DNA of 64,000 nt from Aeoliella mucimassa (GTDB lineage Bacteria; Planctomycetota; Planctomycetia; Pirellulales; Lacipirellulaceae): positions 5,580,001 to 5,644,000 of the forward strand of contig NZ_CP036278.1 in the NCBI RefSeq assembly GCF_007748035.1, given 5' to 3'. The position numbers were made by a program, and so were the translations under genes. Below, piece after piece: positions 8,273-17,500 of this stretch (positions within the stretch are counted from its first letter, which is position 1; each line of letters starts with the position of its first letter). The notes beneath the pieces are model-generated. The model ran no database searches, was not told the DNA's origin, and saw only the letters and a program-made list of their open reading frames with translations.

Positions 8273-9895
8273 ATGATCCAGCTAGTTAAGAGCACCAGCA
8301 AGTGGATATGGCAGGTACTTGCTTTGCCATTCACGTCGATCTGGAAGCGATCAAGCTCCAATGCTATTACATGGGCGATGCATGGCGTGATGGTGCTCGC
8401 GGCACTGGTTGGGCTGTGGTGGGTGAACCAATGGTTCCGACTCGATATGGCAGTGCAAGCACCTTCGCTCGTGCTGCGCCAAATGTGGTTGCCACTGATG
8501 TTTGTAGTCGCCTACGCCATCGCATGGTTTAGTTGGTGGACTTGGTTAGCCTGGCGGCAACCTAGTCCACTATCCCCCTACCCCGAAATTCAACAAGCTT
8601 GGCAGGCGGGCCTCACTGGACTGGAAAGTGCGGGCATCAAGTTGAGTGACCGCCAAGTTGTGTTCATGGTCGGCAGCACTCCCAGTACCGACAACGATAT
8701 TCTTGCTAGCCTTGAGGTTGATGCTGTCTACGGTCCCCGACCTTTAGCTGCTACCGCACCAGTCAGAATATTGGCTGATGAGAAAGCCGTGTATATCTCA
8801 GCACCAGGCGTTTCGGCCTTATCGGCTCAAGCCGAACGCTGGTGCGAACTGCGTCACGCAAAGCTACACGCGGTCGCTAAGCCGACGAACACGAATAGTA
8901 AGCAGAAACAGGGTACGCTTGAACAAGGTATGCCCATCACTTTGCGGGCACCTGCCTTGGTAACCGCCGGCGTCGCGACACCAGCGGAGAGCGGTGATGT
9001 CACACTGCAGTCGGTGAGTGCCAGTGAACACGCAGCGTCGCTGCCGCAGGATGAAACTTTGGAAGATCTCTCGATTCGATCGATGAGCAAAGCAGTCTCA
9101 GATCCCGAGGAAGAGAATTCGGTTTGCGATTCGGCGATTGCTGCCAGCGAATGCGAGTCGATGCGAACTAAATTTGCGTATCTCGTTTCGCTCATAGGTG
9201 AAGCTCGGTCTGGGCAAGTGCCTTTTGACGGAGTGGCAATTTTCTTGCCGGGTGAGTCTCTCGATTCGCCAAGCAGGGCAGACCTAACGCTTCGCTTGGC
9301 CTGTGGAGATCTCAACACGCTTTCTGAGTCGTCCGGCGCCACGGCGCCAATCGTGTGTGCCTTTACCGATGTGGACGATGTCGAAGGTTGCGGAGAACTG
9401 TTGAACCAACTGCCTAAGAATCGTCAACAGCTACTACTCGGATGCGATATTGCTATGGATGATGCAACATCGGGCGATAGCAAAGGGGTTGCCGAGCAGA
9501 TGGGCCAAATCAGTTCACTACTTACTCCTGCTATTTGTTTGCGATTGTTCAAGTCGGCAAAGTCACAAGTCAACACGAATCGCCAGCTTTTTGCGTTTCA
9601 GCACGCCATCGCTAGGAAACGGGAAAATCTAAGCAAGATTGTCGCTAGTCTTGCAAGTCGAACGAAGCAGCCATGGCCAGTCGCCGGCGGCTATCTTGTC
9701 GCAACAGGCCATTTCCATCCCGAAGTAAGAGGGTTCGGTGGATGTGTGATGCAACGATTGCTCGACTTGCCGGGAAGGGCGCAGTGGACCTCGGACGCGG
9801 TGTCGCTGAATCGTAGCAATCTTTGCTGGGCGAAGTGTCTCTGGGGTGTGGCGATAGCGTTGGGCGTGGTATCCATAAGCCTTCTTGTCCTATAG
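8273..9895 (+). CDS. Short TssM-like (IcmF N-terminal) protein lacking the periplasmic domain
   Basis: This 540-residue protein follows tssL and has the topology of the TssM N-terminal half: two membrane segments (about residues 35-55 and 72-92), a cytoplasmic domain of about 400 residues, and a third membrane segment at the extreme C-terminus (residues about 522-540). The nucleotide-binding P-loop position reads VVFMVGSTPSTDNDI, lacking the GKS/T core, so NTP binding is doubtful. GVAIFLPGESL and APIVCAFTDVDD resemble the FLP and TKxD-type segments of IcmF. Canonical TssM continues for about 700 periplasmic residues after the third segment; here a stop follows at once. The assignment is by position and topology; sequence similarity is weak. 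Confidence 0.75.
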   Translation: MIQLVKSTSKWIWQVLALPFTSIWKRSSSNAITWAMHGVMVLAALVGLWWVNQWFRLDMAVQAPSLVLRQMWLPLMFVVAYAIAWFSWWTWLAWRQPSPLSPYPEIQQAWQAGLTGLESAGIKLSDRQVVFMVGSTPSTDNDILASLEVDAVYGPRPLAATAPVRILADEKAVYISAPGVSALSAQAERWCELRHAKLHAVAKPTNTNSKQKQGTLEQGMPITLRAPALVTAGVATPAESGDVTLQSVSASEHAASLPQDETLEDLSIRSMSKAVSDPEEENSVCDSAIAASECESMRTKFAYLVSLIGEARSGQVPFDGVAIFLPGESLDSPSRADLTLRLACGDLNTLSESSGATAPIVCAFTDVDDVEGCGELLNQLPKNRQQLLLGCDIAMDDATSGDSKGVAEQMGQISSLLTPAICLRLFKSAKSQVNTNRQLFAFQHAIARKRENLSKIVASLASRTKQPWPVAGGYLVATGHFHPEVRGFGGCVMQRLLDLPGRAQWTSDAVSLNRSNLCWAKCLWGVAIALGVVSISLLVL

Positions 9896-9899
9896 GTCT

Positions 9900-12800
9900 C
9901 TATAGGCTCAGTTCGATACCGGCATGAGCTGTCTGTCCCTTCTCGACTTTTACCGACGAGGTTCCGGTGCGTTGGGATTGCAGCTTGGTACACCAAATAA
10001 GATAGGCACCCGGCTTCACTCCGCCGAATTCGAAGTTGCCTTGCTTCTGTGTTGTGGTTTTCGCTACGACTTTCTGGTCGGGAGATCGCAACTCCACCGT
10101 GAGTCCGGGTTGTAGTCGACCTCCTTCAGAGACTTGTCCAGCGATACTCCCAAGCTCAGCCTGCACGGCTGTCTTAAGCCTTAACTCACGAGAAACAATG
10201 CGAGCCAAGCCAACACCGTTGGTGACAACAGCCGAAACTGTCGTCGTTGGTTGGTTGGCGGGGAGTGGTAAAGTCGCACCCCAAGTGTTCATGGTGCCTG
10301 GAGTAACATGGGCTGGCACGAGTGTCACGCCCTTTGGTACCTCGTCGCCATCGGCTGAACCAGCGAACATGTGGACCGTGCTGACTCCACTTAGATTGTC
10401 GGAAGCCTTGATTTCGAACCGTGTCGCAGCCCCCGCGACAAGCTGTGGAGAGGTCGGTGTGATCAGCACCTGGTTGGCAGGAGAGTTGTCGAGTGTTACC
10501 TCGGTCTCGGTTTTGGCCAGTAGCTGATGGCGTTCGTCGGTGAGCGCCAGATTCAGTTTGTAAGTACCTACTAGTCCGTCGGTTGTCAGTGCTCCTTGAG
10601 CATCTTGCATCGTGGCTAGAATGCTCATCCGGCCCTTTTTATCGGGTGGTGAGAGGGTGACCTGAGGAACTCGTGCTTGGTTCAGCTGAATGCTGCGGAC
10701 CGGCGTCGTTGATGGCGTATCAGCAGGAAGCAGTCTTGCTTCGATCGTCGCATTCCGTGGGGCGGAGTAAACGGTTGTGGCGAATTCAAGCGGAGCACCC
10801 GATTTCAAAAGCGATGGTGTGCTACACGTCAGTCGAGGTTCTTTTAGTAGCTCGAGCCGGGTGGTCTCCCCTTCATTCGGAAGTGGTGCTTGGAGCGAGT
10901 AGGTATGTTGCACGCCGTCGATGGTGATAGACCACAGAGGGGGTGAAGTGAGATTCGCCAACTCGTCGGTCGTAAACCGACAGGTGAGCGTGCTCATGGG
11001 GTGTTCGGCATCGAGTACCGCTGCCATCTGGCCACCCGTGGCATGAATGCTAGGTGTCGACAAGCCGTTGCTTGGAGAAAGCTCGACGAGACTCGATCGT
11101 GGGCCGCCAGGAAGCCAGCGAACAGGTAGGTGCAACGTAAAGTGCTCACCGGCTGACTCTATCCACCCCTCTGCGAGTTCCATGTAATTTTCGGGGGAAA
11201 GTACCGTAACTGCTGAATGGCTGGTATAGAGAGTTTGCGAGTTGGATTGATCGAGAACGGTCACTCCTAAGTGCTCAAGTGGGAGAGGAGTCTGGAGAGG
11301 ATCCTTCGTAGCAGGAAACGGTACTGATACCGGTTGCCCTGGCGGTAGCTCAAGGTCGGCGGAGTACGTTTCGCCACAATCCAAATGAACGGTCACGCTT
11401 TGAGCATTGTCCATGCGATTCTGCAGCATAAGCTCGAAAGGCTGACTCTGGGATGCAGGCGTAATGGTGAGGCTGTTCGCAAGCTGGCGACGAATGCCAG
11501 CGACTTCAATCCAGGCTTCCACTGAAGAGGAACGCGACAAGTTTGGAAGAGAGATTGGATAGTATCGAACATCACTACCGACTTCGATGCGGGCAAGAAT
11601 ACCTCGAATGCCGGAGAGTTCAGGGTACGCAGCATCCGGTTGCACATCCAAATCAATATGCGCCTTCCAGTGCTCGTCTTGTTGACTTAGGTGCGTGTTT
11701 GCCGATAACGCCGAATTTGGTGAGAGTACTACTAGTGCTGGCGAATCATGGTCGGTGGAGATTAACAACTCGACCGCCTCCGTTGGAGTCTGTTCGCTTA
11801 GTTTATCGCAGGAAACTGGACCAATCACCGCCCACGCCGGCGAAGAGGAGCGATATGCAGACGCCAGCCGCTGATTGGCAACAGCGTAGATTGAAGAGGG
11901 AAGGGGATTGCGGGAGAATAGAGCAAATCTCTGTTGTTCTCGCGACCGCCATTGCTCACTGACTTGAGTAGCAAGTTCCGCAGAAGGATGGAACTGTCCG
12001 CTGGCGTACATGCCTTCGCGATATCCAGCTGGAAGAACACGCGACACTCTGTCGAAGAATGCCAAGTCGTGCTCGGTGTCTGAAGTGGAGGCAACAGCTC
12101 GATAGGCTGCGGCCAAGGTTCTATTTAGGATGGCAGCGAAACACTCTTGGGTATGATGCTTGTAGTCGTCGCACTTCTGCTTGAATGGAGCCATGTCGAG
12201 GCCCCCCATCTCGCCAAGAAGATACGTGCACTCAGCTTCCTGGATAGCACGGTCGGCAAATGTCGCGTTTGCAGTGTCACTGCGACGCATGGTCATCGCG
12301 TCGACGATTGTCCTGGTGTTAACCTGCCTTGCAAAGTGGTCCAGTTCTTGTGACTGTGCCTCGCTCTTCGATTCAAGCTTCTTAAGCAGTGCTAATCGGT
12401 TGTCCAGAGAGAGTAGCGGAGTCGCGAGCACCGCTTCTGCTTCTTCGCGACTCATGCTGAGTTCTTGCTCAATGGCTACCAACAGAGCATCGATGTTTTC
12501 CTGAGATAGCAAACTCTCAAGGTCGTCGCAGTGTTGCTTAACCGAGCGAGTGAGTTGTTCGATAAGGGGGGATTCGTTGCAGAAGTCTTCTTGCCTATTC
12601 TGCTGCAGTAAGTCGGCGAGTTGCTTGGAAAGCACCGAGGCTTCTTTCCAGTTTGGAAGGGTAGCTGAATTGGTGCGTACAATGGGTAGGAATGCCGGCA
12701 GCAATTGAAAGGAGCGGTCTCGTGTCGCAATCGCAGCATTGGCAATGCGTTGATATCGAATTGCCTTTTCGTAGAGCATGATTGCTTGACTCAGCTCTTC

Positions 12801-14501
12801 TCGCCCTTGCTCTATGGGGCCGTAACCCGGATTGAATAGGAGAACTTCGCCTTCAAGGCGATGGCTCAACGCCTGATCAAGGATATGGGAAACATCGGGA
12901 GTTGCGAGAGTGTCGCCGCATGCTTGTTCACCCAGAAGGATGCACTGCAAGCAAAGTTGAGCATCTTCTACTTCGGCAAACTGGTGAGAGTCCAGGCGAT
13001 TGGAGATCTCAATGATCGCAGCTGTTTCAACGTAGCTGCAATCGCAACCAGTCAGCTGGAGATAGTCGCTGATCGCGGTCAATTGAGTCGTGAATGTTCC
13101 TTGAGCATGAGGAAGTACCTCAAGTAGCGCCAAGAGTACTTCGGATTGATTGTGCGGTTGTAAACTTTTCTGGAGAGTATCCAACAGCTGCGACTGTTGC
13201 TTCTCAACCATCTTCGGGGCTTCGGTGTAGTCCAAGGCTGCAAGTGATGAAAAGTAGACGGACCAGGCGTTCTTGGCCTCGACACTCGGAGCCGGCATGG
13301 AGTGTGCCAGCGAACCCAGAGATAGGGGGTTGTTGAGTGGTAGATTGCCTCCTTCGATTACCGAGAGCATTGGTCCAACAGCCGATATCCAGTAGGTTCT
13401 CAGTGCGTTATCATCGGCACCATAACGCCAGCGGCGCTCGATCTCGATTAGCGTCTCATCCAATCGTCGAATGAGGCGGGGGTGCGTGTGGAGTATTCCT
13501 GCATTTAGCCATAGAGTTCTTTGCTGCCAGGACTCTTTCAGCCAGTCGGGGTAGGCCTCGGTTTTGGCTTGAAATAGCACCGGAGGCTGGGAATGGCGAT
13601 CCGCTACAGTGAGAACAAAGTCGTCGACGTCTCCGAGCACTAATGGTGTTTGACGATTCTCACCATGGGAGACTGACCAGCCGTCGACACGGTTGGTGAC
13701 ATAGGCAGCCACTTCGCGAGCTGATACCCGACCATCGCTGATGGCAGAGTCATTGAATCCATCCGCCCAGCCACTGATGCCTTGCTCGAAGAAATACCCA
13801 AAGAGCGTTCGTCCAGTTCCCAGCAGTGGTTGAGCGTTCTGGCCAACACCGCTGGAAACGAGAGTTAGCCGATAGTCATCAGGTACTTTGGCGAGTGCGG
13901 TAATCGCTCGATCGGTGATTTCTTCAGGATACAAGCCGGCTTGTCCCGACTCTAAGGCCGCAGAAATGTCGAGTATTAGAAGTTTCTGTTGAGAGGTACT
14001 CTGTGCAAGCAACGAGAGAATCTCAAGGAGAGGGATTCCCTCGCTCTGCTGGCCGAGCGGCTGAAAGTCCTTGGTCATCAATACAAGCTGGTTATTGGTG
14101 TCCACCGATGCCAAAGCCGACAGATAAACTACCAGCGGCTGATCCGAATCGATGTCCTCTGCCAACAACTGCCGCCGCAACATCGAGGAAGACAGGCTTG
14201 GTTCAAACTGAAAACTCTCGTTGGAAAAGTAATCGCCCTGCTGAATGGCAAGACGATCGTTTGCCGCTGCCAGGTTGTCGGGCACCAACGACGATTCCAG
14301 GTGAGGCGACCATGCAGCAATGAACTTACATGAGGTCGGCGCGGCAATTTGCGTCGTAAGTGCGAGCAGCAGCCCCAGTAAGACACTGATGGCTAAGAGG
14401 TGCAGTACGATATGGCCCTGTTTCTTTCGATACAGGGGATGCTTAGGCTTAGATTCCTGCTGGCCAGAATTGCTGGTCGGCAACGCGGTCTCGGTAGTCA
14501 T
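9900..14501 (-). CDS. Giant single-pass membrane protein with degenerate caspase-like domain and Ig-like C-terminus
   Basis: I do not know a named family for this 1533-residue protein. It has a short cytoplasmic N-terminus, one membrane segment at about residues 30-52, and the rest predicted outside the membrane. Residues about 90-300 follow a caspase/C14 layout (PLVVYLSALAS, then LLILDISAALESG, LVSSGVGQNAQPLLG, and DGRVSAREVAAYVTNRV), but the catalytic His and Cys positions are not conserved. A long helical region follows. The last about 500 residues contain several beta-sandwich segments, ending in a carboxypeptidase-regulatory-like domain (SIAGQVSEGGRLQPGLTVEL). It lies 53 bases after the second giant gene and converges on the tssM-like gene four bases away. 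A role in the T6SS envelope complex is inferred from context. Confidence 0.8.
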   Translation of the reverse strand: MTTETALPTSNSGQQESKPKHPLYRKKQGHIVLHLLAISVLLGLLLALTTQIAAPTSCKFIAAWSPHLESSLVPDNLAAANDRLAIQQGDYFSNESFQFEPSLSSSMLRRQLLAEDIDSDQPLVVYLSALASVDTNNQLVLMTKDFQPLGQQSEGIPLLEILSLLAQSTSQQKLLILDISAALESGQAGLYPEEITDRAITALAKVPDDYRLTLVSSGVGQNAQPLLGTGRTLFGYFFEQGISGWADGFNDSAISDGRVSAREVAAYVTNRVDGWSVSHGENRQTPLVLGDVDDFVLTVADRHSQPPVLFQAKTEAYPDWLKESWQQRTLWLNAGILHTHPRLIRRLDETLIEIERRWRYGADDNALRTYWISAVGPMLSVIEGGNLPLNNPLSLGSLAHSMPAPSVEAKNAWSVYFSSLAALDYTEAPKMVEKQQSQLLDTLQKSLQPHNQSEVLLALLEVLPHAQGTFTTQLTAISDYLQLTGCDCSYVETAAIIEISNRLDSHQFAEVEDAQLCLQCILLGEQACGDTLATPDVSHILDQALSHRLEGEVLLFNPGYGPIEQGREELSQAIMLYEKAIRYQRIANAAIATRDRSFQLLPAFLPIVRTNSATLPNWKEASVLSKQLADLLQQNRQEDFCNESPLIEQLTRSVKQHCDDLESLLSQENIDALLVAIEQELSMSREEAEAVLATPLLSLDNRLALLKKLESKSEAQSQELDHFARQVNTRTIVDAMTMRRSDTANATFADRAIQEAECTYLLGEMGGLDMAPFKQKCDDYKHHTQECFAAILNRTLAAAYRAVASTSDTEHDLAFFDRVSRVLPAGYREGMYASGQFHPSAELATQVSEQWRSREQQRFALFSRNPLPSSIYAVANQRLASAYRSSSPAWAVIGPVSCDKLSEQTPTEAVELLISTDHDSPALVVLSPNSALSANTHLSQQDEHWKAHIDLDVQPDAAYPELSGIRGILARIEVGSDVRYYPISLPNLSRSSSVEAWIEVAGIRRQLANSLTITPASQSQPFELMLQNRMDNAQSVTVHLDCGETYSADLELPPGQPVSVPFPATKDPLQTPLPLEHLGVTVLDQSNSQTLYTSHSAVTVLSPENYMELAEGWIESAGEHFTLHLPVRWLPGGPRSSLVELSPSNGLSTPSIHATGGQMAAVLDAEHPMSTLTCRFTTDELANLTSPPLWSITIDGVQHTYSLQAPLPNEGETTRLELLKEPRLTCSTPSLLKSGAPLEFATTVYSAPRNATIEARLLPADTPSTTPVRSIQLNQARVPQVTLSPPDKKGRMSILATMQDAQGALTTDGLVGTYKLNLALTDERHQLLAKTETEVTLDNSPANQVLITPTSPQLVAGAATRFEIKASDNLSGVSTVHMFAGSADGDEVPKGVTLVPAHVTPGTMNTWGATLPLPANQPTTTVSAVVTNGVGLARIVSRELRLKTAVQAELGSIAGQVSEGGRLQPGLTVELRSPDQKVVAKTTTQKQGNFEFGGVKPGAYLIWCTKLQSQRTGTSSVKVEKGQTAHAGIELSL

Positions 14502-14554
14502 GAGGCGCGGAGGGGCGGAATCGTGCTGGCCGCCTCTACAAAAGCTCCGCCCTT

Positions 14555-17500
14555 TTATTGGGTTGGAGCCGAACTGAAGTCTATAACCGGCGCAGGCGGG
14601 ATTTCACCGGTAGGGAACGTACCCATCGAAGTTAGTTCGGCGTAACTGCCTGCCTGCTCTGCTTTCGCTTTAAGTTCATCGATTGCAACGATTGAAACGC
14701 CTGTGACCAGTTGGTCCAATTGAGCGGAATTTACCGGCCAAAACTTCGCCGTGGTTCTGCCGATCGAGGGGTAGTAGTCGTGCTGTTGACCTTGAGGAGT
14801 CATTCCTTCAAGTGAAACTTGAAACATCGACCCTATTGGGTGAGAAAGCTCCACGTTCAGGCAAAATTGAGGCTCCATCGTTCCCTGTGAAGTGGGTAAG
14901 GTCTCCAATTCGCAGGCAACGCGAGAAAACGTCACAGTGTCACCGACTGCTTTGCAGTGAGTCCCTGCCAGCTGGCTGACGACCGAGAACTCAAATCCTC
15001 GCCGTAACTGCACTGCGCTTGGCTCGGTTGCAGAGTTAATCCACCATACTTTGAGACGTGCTGGGGAACGGGAGTTAGTCACCGAGCCATCGGAAGCGGC
15101 CAGGCAGCTCCAGCACTGGGCTGGATAACCAAACGTAGAAGTCCATGCTAGCGGTTGGGAAGCGTGAGAGGACGCATCAGGGTAGTATTCAAGCCAAAGA
15201 GTGTCGCAATGAGGAACAGAGAGTGGTGATTTTCCGTCTAAGTCAGAGGACTCAATCGACAACAGTATTTCGGTTGGAGCTTCTGAAGGGGCGCGTCGTT
15301 TCAACAGAGTCGCTGTTCCACCTTTGGCGGAGACGGTCGCCGATGTGGCATGGTCCGTATCGGCAATCGAAACACGCCGGAATGCTTCTCCATTCATGCC
15401 GGAATACGATTGAAGTAGCAGCGTATCGCCTTCGATAACACTCACAGCGTGCATCCGGTTCTCCGCTTCGATTTGGTATTGTCCTGCGGGAAGTAAGTCG
15501 GACTGCACGCGTTCGGTAGGAAGGTTTCGTTTCAGCGTGATCGGCTTCGCAGTCGAGACACTGCCATTCTTAGGTGTGATCGTGATAAGGCGGTTCTTTA
15601 ATGCTTCGTCGTGGAGCAACCCTTGTAGTGACGACAGTTCGTCCATCACCCACCAACGGCCTGGGGGATTGAGTTGATCGAGTAAGCGAAATGGCTCTGT
15701 AGAGTCCGATTGACTTGTCGGAGAGTTGGACATCTCCAATACTTGCAGAGCAATTCCAGTGCCATCCAATGCCAGCGGTAGCACTTGGCTAAGCTCGTGG
15801 GGGCTGGTGATTCCGGTTTCTGTCGCCAGACGATTGTCCTCCCCATCCGTCAGCACAACCATCATCTTCTCCCCGTTGAACCCAAATAAGTCTTGGCGGG
15901 CGGCAACGATTGCATCGGCCACGGGAGATTCGTTCCATGGTTCGATGTTCGACAGCAAGGAAACAAGTTCGTCGAGCACCTTTGTGTCATTCTGGTCCCA
16001 AGCTATCGGGCGCATTAGTCGATGAATGGTCTGTTCTGGCCTGTCGACAGTCTTATTCCGCCCGATTGCTTCTCCAAACACCCAGACACTCACTCGCACA
16101 CCACTGGGAAGGTCTTGCAGGATGCTCTTAAGTGCTTCGACTGCTTGTTGATACTTGAAAGACTTGCCATCAGAAGTCGGGCCCATACTTCCCGAGGCGT
16201 CGACTACGAAAGTTATGGCAAAGTTGGATGCTTTCGAGGCAACAGGAGGACTGCCATCAAGGATCGCCACCGCGGTCGTTCTTGGAGGAGGAAGCTTCAC
16301 CGAGCGAAAGTGAGGAGTGTTGATCAACGTAGCGTCGAGTGCAACGCGAGCCAGATGTCCACGGAAAAAGGCACGGAGTTCTGCTTGGCTGTTGCTGGAG
16401 GGCAGGAAGTCAGCGACTGGCTGGGTGATTGTTCTCTTCAGCACAACGCTACCCTGGGACGTCCGCTTGTTTTCGCCTACAGATACATTCAGTCGCGTTC
16501 CGGTGGCAGGTGCACTAAGCGAGAGCCCTGAATCCGCATCTCCCCATACTTGGGCATTTCCTGACTCTACGCCTGAGACTAGCAGTTGGATGCCGATAGG
16601 AAGGCTTTCGGATCCTGTGATGTAGATGGGAGAGCCATCATCCGCCGTTCGAATCGTAAAGTCCCAGGGTTGGGCAACAAGCCGTTCCAATGAGTCCAAT
16701 TGAGGTTCATGGGGATTCCAACCCCGAGCGGCAACAAGATAGGCCTTGGTGGCTTGTCGGTAGTAAGGAGGTGCTGTGTCGGATAACCCATTCCAGCGGC
16801 CAATTAAGGTGCGTGTGCCGAGTAGTAGTGCGTAGCGTGCCCGCGATCGTTCTTGTGTTTTACTTGCCCCGACCAGGAAGTCAGGTCTCTCGGAAGTCAC
16901 AAGTAATTGTTGCATCCGATGATTCAAGTTTACCCATTCTAGTAGGGTCGATCCGGTAAGTTGTTCCGCATTCTGGATGTCGGATACTGTATCCCGCACG
17001 CTCGTGGTGCGTGCAAGCATCAATTGCCGCGCCAATTGAATGAGCGAATCTAAATGCGTGCCTGCACGTGTGTTGGCGGGCAATTGCGAAAAAGCGTCAG
17101 CAGACTCGGTGGAAAGATATCCGTGTTTGGCTAGCCTCGCCGGGTCGAAAGCGGCTGCCATTAACTGCATCCGACGATGCGTACTTGCTTTGATCGCGTC
17201 ATTGTCCTCGCTTTGAGCCGTGAGGGATAGACGCTTGTCGTGAGTCGATTGTCGGGCAGCGGAAGCAGGGCGTCGGATCGTAAGCAGTCGCAGCCTCGAT
17301 TCAACGTCGAGTGTTGGAATCATCAGAGCAGCATCGCAGTTATTCCAGAACACTGGTCCTGTCTTAGCATCGAGGGAGTGTTGCCATTGCTGATACGCCA
17401 TCACCACTGTTTGGTAGTTGTTGGCGAGTTGAGTGGCAGCGGAAGCGAGATGATGCTCTTCCGCTTGGGTGGAGTTGAGATCGATTGACTCGAGTGGTGT

